Assembly: GCF_003061005.1 (NCBI RefSeq)
Contig: NZ_QAIK01000121.1
Location: 1-56,450 of the forward strand
DNA from: Pseudomonas sp. HMWF021
GTDB taxonomy: Bacteria; Pseudomonadota; Gammaproteobacteria; Pseudomonadales; Pseudomonadaceae
DNA length: 56,450 nt
Direction: 5' to 3'
The position numbers and the translations under genes were made by a program. Positions 18,227 through 26,538 of the stretch are shown here, in pieces. The stretch's first letter is position 1. Every line of letters begins with the position of its first letter. Below the pieces are notes generated by a model, which was not told where the DNA came from, did no database searches, and saw only the letters and a list, made by a program, of their open reading frames with translations.

Positions 18227-18412
18227 GAGTTGTGGTGTTGTACAAGGTATGAAATGAACCTGTTTTCATGACACTTTTGTTTCAATCCGCACTTTAGCTG
18301 TGCAATGCTGGCGCCCAGTCCGTTAGCCGACTACAGCTTAAGTACAAGACGTAGAAACCGCGCGGTGCCGTCCACTTGCCCCTCTGGGGCGCTGCTACTA
18401 CAGGGGGTCTGC

Positions 18413-20071
18413 ATGCTCACCCTGCTCAATCTGCTTTCTGCCGTGGCCCTGCTGATCTGGGGCACGCACATCGTCCGAACCGGCATCCTGCGGGTGTACG
18501 GCACCAATCTGCGCCATGTGATCGGCCAGAACATGTCCAGACGCTGGCTCGCGTTCGTCGCCGGCATCGTCGTCACCGCGATGGTGCAGAGCAGCAACGC
18601 CACGGCCATGCTCGTCACTTCCTTCGTCGGCCAGGGCCTGATGGCGCTGACCCCGGCGCTGGCGACCATGCTTGGCGCCGACGTCGGTACCGCGCTGATG
18701 GCGCGGGTGCTGACCTTTGACCTGTCGTGGCTGTCGCCGCTGCTGATTTTTCTCGGGGTGATTTTCTTTCTGTCGCGCAAACAGACGCGTCTCGGGCAGA
18801 TGGGCCGGGTCAGCATCGGTCTGGGGCTGATCATTCTTGCGCTGCAACTGATCGTTGAAGCCGCCGCACCGATCACCCACGCCCAAGGGGTGAAGGTGAT
18901 CTTCGCTTCGCTGACCGGCGACATCCTTCTCGACGCCCTGGTTGGTGCGTTGTTCGCGATGATTTCCTACTCCAGCCTCGCCGCCGTGCTCCTGACCGCA
19001 ACGCTGGCCGGTGCCAGCGTGATCAGCCTGCCGGTGGCGATCGGTCTGGTGATCGGCGCCAACATCGGCAGTGGCGTACTGGCGTTCATGAGCACCAGCA
19101 TGCAGAACGCGGCGGGCCGGCAAGTGGCGCTAGGCAGCCTGTTGTACAAACTGATCGGTCTGCTGCTGATCATCCCGGTGCTCGATCCGCTGGTGCACTG
19201 GATGGACGGTCTGGATTTCAGCCCACAGGAAATGGTCATCGGCTTCCACCTGCTCTACAACACCGCGCGCTGCCTGATTCTGCTGCCCAGCGTCTCGCCG
19301 ATGGCACGCCTCTGTGCCTGGCTGCTGCCGGAGCGCCCGGAGGTCAACGGCACCGCCAAGCCGCGGCATCTCGATGCGACGGCGCTGGTCACCCCGAGCC
19401 TGGCGCTGGCCAACGCCGCCCGCGAGACCCTGCGCATGGGCGATCTGATCGACAACATGCTCGACGCGATGCTCGATGTGCTGCGCGGCAAGCAGACCGC
19501 CATCACCCAGGAAATGCGCCGACTGACCGATGACGTCGAAGCGCTGTACAGCGCGATAAAGCTGTACCTGGCGCAAATGCCCCGCGAGGATCTCGGCGAG
19601 CAGGACAGTCGGCGCTGGGCGGAGACCATCGAACTGGCGATCAACCTGAAACTGGCCAGCGACCTGATCGAACGCATGCTGCGCAAGGTGCAGCAGCAGA
19701 AGACCTCGCAACGGCGCTCGTTCTCCGAGGACGGCCTGGAGGAACTGGCCGGGTTGCATCAGCAACTGATCGCCAACCTGCGCCTGGGCCTGTCGGTGTT
19801 TCTCAGCGGCGACAAGGAAAGCGCCCGTCAGCTGTTGCGCGAGAAACGTCGCTTCCGCGCACAGGAACGGCGTCTGGCCCATGCCCATGTCAGCCGTTTG
19901 CAACGCAAGATCGTGCAGAGTCTGGAAACCAGTTCGCTGCACCTGGAGCTGATTGCCGATATGAAACGCTTGAATTCGCTGTTCTGCAGCAGTGCTTATG
20001 TGGTGCTGGAAACGGCGGATACCGGGGCGCTGGAAGCGGACGATATGGTAGACATTACGCATTCGCCTTGA
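18413..20071 (+). CDS. Na+/phosphate cotransporter family protein (NptA/PhoU-like)
   Basis: A 552-residue membrane protein. The first ~320 residues hold two Na/Pi-cotransporter repeats (AMVQSSNATAMLVTSFVGQGLM and MISYSSLAAVLLTATLAGASVI are the QSS/SS repeat cores). The last ~200 residues form a PhoU-like helical domain (ETIELAINLKLASDLIERMLRKVQ). It probably moves phosphate with sodium. The ATG at 18413 follows CAGGGGGT and starts the first membrane helix; an upstream in-frame start at 18305 has no support. Confidence 0.9.
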   Translation: MLTLLNLLSAVALLIWGTHIVRTGILRVYGTNLRHVIGQNMSRRWLAFVAGIVVTAMVQSSNATAMLVTSFVGQGLMALTPALATMLGADVGTALMARVLTFDLSWLSPLLIFLGVIFFLSRKQTRLGQMGRVSIGLGLIILALQLIVEAAAPITHAQGVKVIFASLTGDILLDALVGALFAMISYSSLAAVLLTATLAGASVISLPVAIGLVIGANIGSGVLAFMSTSMQNAAGRQVALGSLLYKLIGLLLIIPVLDPLVHWMDGLDFSPQEMVIGFHLLYNTARCLILLPSVSPMARLCAWLLPERPEVNGTAKPRHLDATALVTPSLALANAARETLRMGDLIDNMLDAMLDVLRGKQTAITQEMRRLTDDVEALYSAIKLYLAQMPREDLGEQDSRRWAETIELAINLKLASDLIERMLRKVQQQKTSQRRSFSEDGLEELAGLHQQLIANLRLGLSVFLSGDKESARQLLREKRRFRAQERRLAHAHVSRLQRKIVQSLETSSLHLELIADMKRLNSLFCSSAYVVLETADTGALEADDMVDITHSP

Positions 20072-20122
20072 ACGTCTGGGGCTGAGGTCAGTCAGTAACA
20101 TTGATTCAGCCTTCAGGGCGCT

Positions 20123-20188
20123 ATCGCGAGCAGGCTCACTCCTACAGGAGAAACGCGTTTCAAATGTAGGAGTGAGCCTGCTCGCGAT
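20123..20188. repeat. REPIN, TGTAGGAGTGAGCCTGCTCGCGAT family
   Basis: An inverted pair of a fourth REP variant. It is shorter overall (about 66 bases) and lies between the tandem cotransporter and protease genes. Confidence 0.85.
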
Positions 20189-20240
20189 GAGGGCCTGACT
20201 GACGACACGGATCTCCAAATCAGCCGTATGGAAGCCTGTT

Positions 20241-21629
20241 ATGCGTTGCCTGTTGTTCGCCTGTCTGTTGCTCGGTTCCCTGCCCGCCTTTGCTGTTGAT
20301 CGCTTTCAGGTCGAAGGCTATGCGCTGCCCAACGGTTTGCAGCTGTTGCTCAAGCCCGGCACCGAGCGCGGGCATGTGGCGATTCGTCTGGTGGTGGGCG
20401 TCGGCCTCGACGATTTCGATTGCGATGAAAAAGAGCTGCCGCACTTGCTCGAGCACTTGCTGTTCAGTGGCGTCGATGCCACCGGCGAAGGCGGTCTCGA
20501 GGAGCGCATGCAGGCGTTGGGCGGTGAGTGGAACGCGTTCACCAGCAACGCCGACACCACGTTCGTCATCGAAGCCCCGGCGAAGAACCAGCGCAAGGTC
20601 CTCGACCTGCTGCTGGGGCTGCTGACCCAGACCCGCATCGACGACAACGCGATCAACGCCGCCAAACGCGTGGTCGAGCGCGAGGACGGCGGCCACTATA
20701 CACGCCTGCAGCGCTTTCTCGACCGTCAGGACCTGGGCCACACCGCGAGCAATCAACTGGCGGTGGAGCTGGGCCTGAAATGCCCGCAACGCGCCGAGGT
20801 CGGCCATCTGACCCAGGCGCAACTGGAGAAGGTGCGCAAGACCTGGTACGCGCCGAACAACATGACCCTGATCGTCGTCGGCGAGCTCGACAAACTGCTG
20901 CCGGCCTATCTGGAACGCACCTGGGGCGCGCTCGAAGCGGTGGACCCGGCCGAGCACCGTGAGCTGCCGGACATCCGCACCAGCGCCGCCCACGAGCGCA
21001 CGCTCACCCGTGGCTTCATCGGCGACAGCGCCAAGCTGCACTGGCTGGTGCCGGAGCCGATGCTCGACGATCAGTACGACGAGACCTTCGACATCCTCAA
21101 GGACTACCTCGACTGGGCGCTGTACCGGCAGATCCGCCTGAACCACGGCTTGTCCTACGGGCCGTGGGCCGAGCGTGAAGTGTTTGGCGGGGTGGGTTTC
21201 ATGAGCCTCAACGCCGACGTCGATCGCGATGACGTCGACGAAGCCAGACAGGTGCTGGAAGACCTCAAGGCCGACCTGCTGAAAAACGGCCTCGATCCCG
21301 ACACGTTCGCCCGGATCAAACAGGCGGCCATCGCCCACCAGGCCTGGGCGGTACAGGGCAACAGTGCCATGGCGGATTACTACTGGAGCGCGCTCGGCGA
21401 TTACGAGGACGGACGCTTTGCCAACCCGGCCCGGGAGCTGCAAGGCGTGACGCTGGAAACGGCGAACAAGGCCATGCGCGAGTTGCTGTTGCAGCCGGGG
21501 TATCTGCGGATCGAAAAGCCGTTGCTCAGTGATGATGAGGTGTTGTGGCTGATTGCCGGTGGGTTGGGTGTCGTGCTGTTCATCCTGGTGGGTTGGCGCT
21601 TGCACCGCCGTAAGCCAGTCAAACACTGA
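20241..21629 (+). CDS. M16 family zinc peptidase with C-terminal membrane anchor
   Basis: A 462-residue secreted protease of the pitrilysin family. A signal peptide (1-18) is followed by the inverted zinc motif HLLEH at 68-72 with catalytic E71, and the EERMQALGGEWNAFTSNADTTFV region expected to supply the third zinc ligand. It has the single-unit length of processing-peptidase-type enzymes. It ends in a strong membrane helix (VLWLIAGGLGVVLFILVGW) and a basic tail, which would tether it to the inner membrane facing the periplasm. The substrate is unknown. Confidence 0.87.
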   Translation: MRCLLFACLLLGSLPAFAVDRFQVEGYALPNGLQLLLKPGTERGHVAIRLVVGVGLDDFDCDEKELPHLLEHLLFSGVDATGEGGLEERMQALGGEWNAFTSNADTTFVIEAPAKNQRKVLDLLLGLLTQTRIDDNAINAAKRVVEREDGGHYTRLQRFLDRQDLGHTASNQLAVELGLKCPQRAEVGHLTQAQLEKVRKTWYAPNNMTLIVVGELDKLLPAYLERTWGALEAVDPAEHRELPDIRTSAAHERTLTRGFIGDSAKLHWLVPEPMLDDQYDETFDILKDYLDWALYRQIRLNHGLSYGPWAEREVFGGVGFMSLNADVDRDDVDEARQVLEDLKADLLKNGLDPDTFARIKQAAIAHQAWAVQGNSAMADYYWSALGDYEDGRFANPARELQGVTLETANKAMRELLLQPGYLRIEKPLLSDDEVLWLIAGGLGVVLFILVGWRLHRRKPVKH

Positions 21630-21630
21630 A

Positions 21631-21724
21631 CCTGTGGGAGCGGGCTTGCTCGCGAAGGGGCCGTGTCAGTCGACATCATTGCTGAATGACACACCGCCTT
21701 CGCGAGCAAGCCCGCTCCCACAGG
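21631..21724. repeat. REPIN, GTGGGAGCGGGCTTGCTCGCGAA family
   Basis: Inverted pair immediately after the M16 peptidase stop, with a ~40-base spacer. Confidence 0.88.
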
Positions 21725-21820
21725 GATCTGTGGTGATTTTGCTGACCGGGAGCCTCGCCACGTCGCCCGGCGGGCGGTACTCTGTCGAGGTTTTTTCCCA
21801 CTCAGTCGTGAACCGCCCAC

Positions 21821-22849
21821 ATGCCGAAAATACCCCAGCTGATCCAGCGCATTCTCGAACTGATGAAGCGCTACCCCGGGGTCATTGCGCTCGGCGGTTT
21901 CATCTCCGGGGTCGGCAGTTTCATTCTGGTCGATCGTCAGCAAGGGCTGGCGAGCTGGATCACCATCATCATGTTGCTCAGCTGGATCTGGCTGATGCTG
22001 GAAAACACCCTGACCGGGCTGTTCACGCGCATCTTCAAACGGGAAATTCCCCAGCCGCTGCTGCGCTACGCGACGCAGATGATCCACCAGGAAAGCCTGT
22101 TTTTCGTCCTGCCGTTCTTCTTCATCACCACCACCTGGAACAGCGGCCAGCTGATTTTCACCGGCCTGCTGTGCATCGCCGCACTGATCTCGATTGTCGA
22201 CCCGCTCTACTACAAATGGCTGGCGCCACGGCGCTGGGCGTTTCTTGCGCTGCACACCCTGACCCTGTTCGCCGCCCTGCTCACCGCGCTGCCGGTGATC
22301 ATGCACCTGACCACCGCGCAGAGTTTCAAATGGGCGCTGGGCACGGCGGTGGTGTTGTCGTTCCCGAGCCTGGCGTCGATCTTCCCGATCCGCACCGTGC
22401 GCAACGCGCTGGCCATTCTGTGCATCACCTTCGGCATCGGCGCGGTGGGCTGGACCCTGCGCTCATGGGTGCCGCCGGCGACGTTGTGGATGACCGACGT
22501 GGCGATCAGCACCCAGTTGCAGGATCGCACCCCGGGCGACAGCCTCGAACAGGTCAGCGCCGAGCAGATCCGCAACGGCGGCCTCTACGCTTACACCGCG
22601 ATCAACGCGCCGCGCGGGCTGGATGAGCGGATCTACCATGTTTGGCAGTTCGACGGCAAAGAGGTCGATCGCATTGCCCTCGATATCCACGGCGGGCGCA
22701 AGGAAGGCTACCGGGCCTGGACGCACAAGCAGAACTTCCCCGGCAACCCGGCGGGCAAGTGGCAGGTGCGGGTGCTGACCGAAGACGGTCAGGTGATCGG
22801 CGTGCTGCGTTTCGAAGTGACGGACAGCACAGCGATCAAAGAAAAGTAA
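21821..22849 (+). CDS. DUF5924 family membrane protein with DUF2914 C-terminal domain
   Basis: A 342-residue inner-membrane protein with about seven to eight hydrophobic segments up to residue ~225. A soluble C-terminal domain follows (about 250-338; RGLDERIYHVWQFDGKEVDR, KWQVRVLTEDGQVIGVLRFEV), which has the look of the DUF2914 beta domain. Its biochemical role is unknown. It precedes the lipid-transport operon by 55 bases on the same strand and may be its first gene. Confidence 0.8.
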   Translation: MPKIPQLIQRILELMKRYPGVIALGGFISGVGSFILVDRQQGLASWITIIMLLSWIWLMLENTLTGLFTRIFKREIPQPLLRYATQMIHQESLFFVLPFFFITTTWNSGQLIFTGLLCIAALISIVDPLYYKWLAPRRWAFLALHTLTLFAALLTALPVIMHLTTAQSFKWALGTAVVLSFPSLASIFPIRTVRNALAILCITFGIGAVGWTLRSWVPPATLWMTDVAISTQLQDRTPGDSLEQVSAEQIRNGGLYAYTAINAPRGLDERIYHVWQFDGKEVDRIALDIHGGRKEGYRAWTHKQNFPGNPAGKWQVRVLTEDGQVIGVLRFEVTDSTAIKEK

Positions 22850-22904
22850 TCCGGTTCGTGCTATTACGTATGCCAGCGTCATCAGCCGAACAAGCACGGA
22901 GCTT

Positions 22905-24053
22905 ATGATCAGCAGCACAACGAGCGGTAATGCCCAGCTGGACACCTCGATCAGCCCTGCCCGCCTGCGGGTGTCCGGGGACTGGACGCTTGCCCATTAC
23001 GCCGACCTCAAGCACCTGACCGAAAAGCTCCACGGCCAGTACGACGCCAATACCGTGGTTGACCTCAACAGCCTCGGCGCCCTCGACACCGCTGGCGCTT
23101 CCTTGCTGGTGGAACTGCTCGGCTCCGAGCGACTAGGCAAATCCGCCGAACACCCCGACTGCACGATTTCCCAGGCTGACCGCGCGCTGCTGCAGACGGT
23201 GTATCGCTCGCTGACCGACTTCTGCGTGCCGATCAAGGAGCCGGAAGTCAGCGTCAGCGTGCAACTGCTGACCCGCATTGGGCGCGCGGTGGAAACGGTC
23301 TGGCTGGACACCCTGCAAGTGCTGGGTTTCATCGGCCTGATTCTGGAAACCATCGCCCGCAACCTGCTGCGGCCCAAGCGCTGGCGCATCACCCCGGTGG
23401 TGGCGCACATCGAACAGACCGGCCTCGACGCCGCGCCGATCGTGGCGCTGCTGACCTTTCTGGTGGGCGCGGTGGTGGCGTTTCTCGGCGCCACGGTGCT
23501 GGCCAGTTTCGGCGCGACGATCTTTACCGTGGACTTGGTGGGCTTCTCCTTCCTGCGTGAGTTCGGTGTGTTGCTCACGGCGATCCTGATGGCCGGGCGC
23601 ACCGCCAGTGCGTTCACCGCGCAAATTGGTTCGATGAAGGCCAACGAAGAGATCGACGCGATCCGCACCCTCGGCCTCGACCCGATGGAGCTGCTGGTGG
23701 TGCCGCGCGTATTGGCGATGCTGGTGGCGCTGCCGATGCTGACGTTTCTGGCGATGCTTTGCGGGATCATTGGCGGCGGTGTGGTGTGCGCGGTGTCGCT
23801 GGGGATTTCGCCGGCGATGTTCCTCTCGCTGCTGCAGAGCGACATCGGCATTCAGCATTTTCTGGTGGGCCTGGTGAAGGCGCCGGTCTTTGCCTTCCTG
23901 ATCGCCACGATTGGTTGTCTGGAAGGCTTCAAGGTCAGCGGCAGCGCCGAATCGGTCGGCGCGCACACCACCTCTGCGGTGGTGCAGTCGATTTTCGTAG
24001 TGATCGTGCTCGATGCGGTGGCTGCGCTGTTCTTCATGGAGATGGGCTGGTGA
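22905..24053 (+). CDS. MlaE-type lipid ABC transporter permease with N-terminal STAS domain
   Basis: A 382-residue permease. Residues 1-~105 form a STAS-like domain (TVVDLNSLGALDTAGASLLVELL). The remainder is an MlaE/YrbE permease with GRTASAFTAQIGSMKANEEIDAIRTLG, the family's coupling-region signature, and five membrane segments. It works with the following ATPase, MCE protein and lipoprotein, probably moving phospholipids or hydrophobic compounds between membranes. In the canonical Mla system the STAS protein (MlaB) is separate; here it is fused to the permease. Its stop overlaps the GTG start of the ATPase (GTGA). Confidence 0.9.
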   Translation: MISSTTSGNAQLDTSISPARLRVSGDWTLAHYADLKHLTEKLHGQYDANTVVDLNSLGALDTAGASLLVELLGSERLGKSAEHPDCTISQADRALLQTVYRSLTDFCVPIKEPEVSVSVQLLTRIGRAVETVWLDTLQVLGFIGLILETIARNLLRPKRWRITPVVAHIEQTGLDAAPIVALLTFLVGAVVAFLGATVLASFGATIFTVDLVGFSFLREFGVLLTAILMAGRTASAFTAQIGSMKANEEIDAIRTLGLDPMELLVVPRVLAMLVALPMLTFLAMLCGIIGGGVVCAVSLGISPAMFLSLLQSDIGIQHFLVGLVKAPVFAFLIATIGCLEGFKVSGSAESVGAHTTSAVVQSIFVVIVLDAVAALFFMEMGW

Positions 24054-24853
24054 GTCGTCTACCCCGCGCGCCCTCGGAGGCGGTGATCGAAGTCCGTGGC
24101 CTGTGCAATCGCTTTGGCAGCCAGAGCGTGCACGAAAACCTTGATCTGGATTTGTACAAAGGCGAAATCCTCGCCGTGGTAGGCGGCTCCGGCAGCGGCA
24201 AATCGGTGCTGCTGCGCAGCATTGTCGGGCTGCGTCGGCCCAGCGAAGGCAACGTGAAGGTGTTCGGGCAGAACCTGCCGAGCCTGTCCGAGCATGAGCG
24301 TTCGCTGGTCGAGCGGCGCTTTGGTGTGTTGTTCCAGAAAGGCGCGCTGTTCTCCTCGCTGACGGTGACCGAGAACGTCGCCCTGCCGCTGATCGAACAC
24401 GCCGGCCTGAGCCGCAACGACGCCGAGCACCTGGCGGCGGTGAAGCTGGCGCTGGCCGGGCTGCCGCTGTCCGCGGCGGACAAATACCCGGCCTCGCTGT
24501 CCGGCGGGATGATCAAGCGCGCGGCGCTGGCCCGGGCGCTGGCGCTGGATCCGGATATCCTGTTTCTCGACGAACCCACCGCCGGCCTCGATCCGATTGG
24601 CGCGGCGGCGTTCGATCAACTGATCCTGACCCTGCGCGATGCGCTGGGCCTGAGCGTGTTTCTGGTGACCCACGACCTCGACACGCTCTATACCATCACT
24701 GACCGCGTGGCGGTGCTGGCGCAGAAGAAAGTGCTGGTGGCCGGTCCCATCGATGTGGTCTCGGAAACCGATGACGCGTGGATTCACGAATACTTCCACG
24801 GCCCGCGCGGCCGCTCGGCGCTGGACGCCGCCAAATTGCTCAACGAGGTCTGA
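24050..24853 (+). CDS. MlaF-type ABC transporter ATP-binding protein
   Basis: A 267-residue ATPase partner of the MlaE-like permease. It has Walker A GGSGSGKS, the LSGGMIKRAALARALA signature typical of the Mla/MCE class, Walker B ILFLDEPTAGLDP and the switch histidine in LVTHDLD. The start is a GTG at 24050 that overlaps the permease stop; the longer open frame to 23759 lies inside the permease gene. The MCE gene starts one base after its stop. Confidence 0.92.
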   Translation: MSRLPRAPSEAVIEVRGLCNRFGSQSVHENLDLDLYKGEILAVVGGSGSGKSVLLRSIVGLRRPSEGNVKVFGQNLPSLSEHERSLVERRFGVLFQKGALFSSLTVTENVALPLIEHAGLSRNDAEHLAAVKLALAGLPLSAADKYPASLSGGMIKRAALARALALDPDILFLDEPTAGLDPIGAAAFDQLILTLRDALGLSVFLVTHDLDTLYTITDRVAVLAQKKVLVAGPIDVVSETDDAWIHEYFHGPRGRSALDAAKLLNEV

Positions 24854-24854
24854 C

Positions 24855-25793
24855 ATGGAAACCCGAGCCCATCATGTGTTGATCGGCCTGTTCTCGGTGA
24901 TAGTGGTGGCAGGCGCCCTGCTCTTTGGCCTGTGGCTGGCCAAGTCCAGCGTCGATTCCGAGTTCAAGGATTACGAAGTGGTCTTCAACGAGGCGGTCAG
25001 CGGCTTGTCCAAGGGCAGCCCGGTGCAGTACAGCGGGATCAAGGTCGGCGATGTGGTCAACCTGCGTCTCGACCCGAAAGACCCGCGCCGGGTGCTGGCG
25101 CGGATACGCCTGGGCGGCGATACGCCGGTCAAGGAAGACACACAGGCCAAACTGGCACTGGCCGGGATCACCGGCACCTCGATCATCCAGCTCAGCGGTG
25201 GCACCCCGGAGAGCCCGAAGCTGCGCGGGCATGACGGTGAGCTGCCGACCATCGTCGCGGCGCCCTCGCCCATTTCCCGCCTGCTCAACGACAGTAACGA
25301 TTTGATGAGCGGCATCACCGCGCTGCTGAACAATGCCAACCAGATGTTTTCCCAGGAAAACGTCGAGCGCGTCAGCAACACGCTGGCGCATCTGGAGCAG
25401 ACCACCGGTTCGATCAACGATCAACGCGGCGACCTGCGTCAGGCCATGCAGCAACTGGCGAGCGTCGGCAAACAGGCCGGCAGCATGCTCGAGCAGACCT
25501 CGGCGCTGATGCGCAACGCCAACGGCCTGCTCAACGATCAGGGTAAGCAGGCGCTGGGCAGTGCCGAACAGGCAATGAAATCGCTGGAACAGAGCAGCGC
25601 CACCATCAACGGCCTGCTGAGCAAGAACCAGAACTCGCTCGATAACGGTATGCAGGGCCTCAATGGTCTGGCCCCGGCGATCCGCGAACTGCGCGAGACC
25701 CTGACCTCGCTGCGCGGCATTTCCCAACGGCTTGAGGCCAACCCCAGCGGCTACCTGCTGGGCAGTGACAAGAACAAGGAATTCACCCCATGA
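24855..25793 (+). CDS. MlaD/MCE domain protein
   Basis: A 312-residue periplasmic lipid-binding subunit. An N-terminal membrane anchor (about 8-27, VLIGLFSVIVVAGALLFGLWL) is followed by one MCE domain (about 38-115; GLSKGSPVQYSGIKVGDVVNL, GITGTSIIQLSGG). A long helical region with many Gln/Asn residues (about 150-300) is predicted to form a coiled needle. This resembles single-MCE proteins that pair with PqiC-like lipoproteins. The start follows the ATPase stop by one base and it overlaps the lipoprotein gene by four. Confidence 0.9.
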   Translation: METRAHHVLIGLFSVIVVAGALLFGLWLAKSSVDSEFKDYEVVFNEAVSGLSKGSPVQYSGIKVGDVVNLRLDPKDPRRVLARIRLGGDTPVKEDTQAKLALAGITGTSIIQLSGGTPESPKLRGHDGELPTIVAAPSPISRLLNDSNDLMSGITALLNNANQMFSQENVERVSNTLAHLEQTTGSINDQRGDLRQAMQQLASVGKQAGSMLEQTSALMRNANGLLNDQGKQALGSAEQAMKSLEQSSATINGLLSKNQNSLDNGMQGLNGLAPAIRELRETLTSLRGISQRLEANPSGYLLGSDKNKEFTP

Positions 25794-26416
25794 AGCTGAC
25801 TCACTTCGCCCTCCTCGCCAGCCTTGCCTTGACCAGCGCCTGCTCGATCCTGCCCAAGGCCGAGCCTTCGGACGTCTATCGCCTGCCCGCCGCGCAAGCG
25901 CCCGCCTCGACCAGTTCGGCGGCGACCCAGCACTGGTCGCTGCGCCTGAACAAGTTGCAGGCCAGCGAAGCGCTGAATCGGCCGAACATCGCGGTGATTC
26001 CTCAGGGTGACGTGATCAGCAGCTACAAGGCCTCGCGCTGGAGCGACCCGGCGCCGGTGCTGGTGCGTAATCGGCTGCTGGATGGTTTCGCTCGCGATGG
26101 TCGGGTGACGCTGCTCAGTACCGATGACAGCAACTTTGCCGCGGATCTGGAACTGGGCGGCAGTTTGCAGGCGTTTCAGACCGAGTATCAGGGCAATCAG
26201 GCCAGCGTCGTGGTGCGGGTCGATGCGCTGCTGGTGCGCGGCTATGACCAGAAGATTCTCGCCAGCCGCCGCTTTGAAGAGCACCAGCCGTTGAGCGATG
26301 TGCAGGTGCCAGCGGTGGTGGCCGGGTTTGGACAGGCCAGTGATCGGCTGACGGCCAAGGTTGTTGCTTGGGCTGTTCAGCAAGGCCAGCAATTGGCCCA
26401 ACAACCCAGACCTTAA
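25790..26416 (+). CDS. ABC-type transport auxiliary lipoprotein (PqiC/YmbA-like)
   Basis: A 208-residue outer-membrane lipoprotein. The lipobox LTSAC puts the lipidated cysteine at 18, and the fold is of the ABC-transport auxiliary component type (SDVYRLPAAQ, NRPNIAVIPQGDVISSYKASRWSDPAPVLVRNRLLDGF). It is likely to anchor the MCE needle at the outer membrane. The ATGA overlap with the MCE gene shows translational coupling. It is the last gene of the operon; a REPIN follows. Confidence 0.9.
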   Translation: MKLTHFALLASLALTSACSILPKAEPSDVYRLPAAQAPASTSSAATQHWSLRLNKLQASEALNRPNIAVIPQGDVISSYKASRWSDPAPVLVRNRLLDGFARDGRVTLLSTDDSNFAADLELGGSLQAFQTEYQGNQASVVVRVDALLVRGYDQKILASRRFEEHQPLSDVQVPAVVAGFGQASDRLTAKVVAWAVQQGQQLAQQPRP

Positions 26417-26432
26417 ACCTTGTGCATAACCC

Positions 26433-26525
26433 CCTGTGGGAGCGGGCTTGCTCGCGAAGGCGGTGTGTCAGGCAATGCATCCATCGACTGACACGCCCTC
26501 TTCGCGAGCAAGCCCGCTCCCACAA
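26433..26525. repeat. REPIN, GTGGGAGCGGGCTTGCTCGCGAA family
   Basis: Inverted pair between the convergent lipoprotein and nucleoside-recognition genes. Confidence 0.88.
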
Positions 26526-26538
26526 TGGGGATTTCTGG

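Noticed and set aside
18240..18412. Pho box upstream of the Na/Pi cotransporter
   Set aside because: CAT-containing segments near 18255-18275 do not show the two 7-base repeats with 11-base spacing required for PhoB.
24753..24854. Longer version of the MCE gene starting inside the ATPase
   Set aside because: The extra 34 codons overlap the end of the ATPase in another frame. The ATG at 24855 starts a clean membrane anchor.
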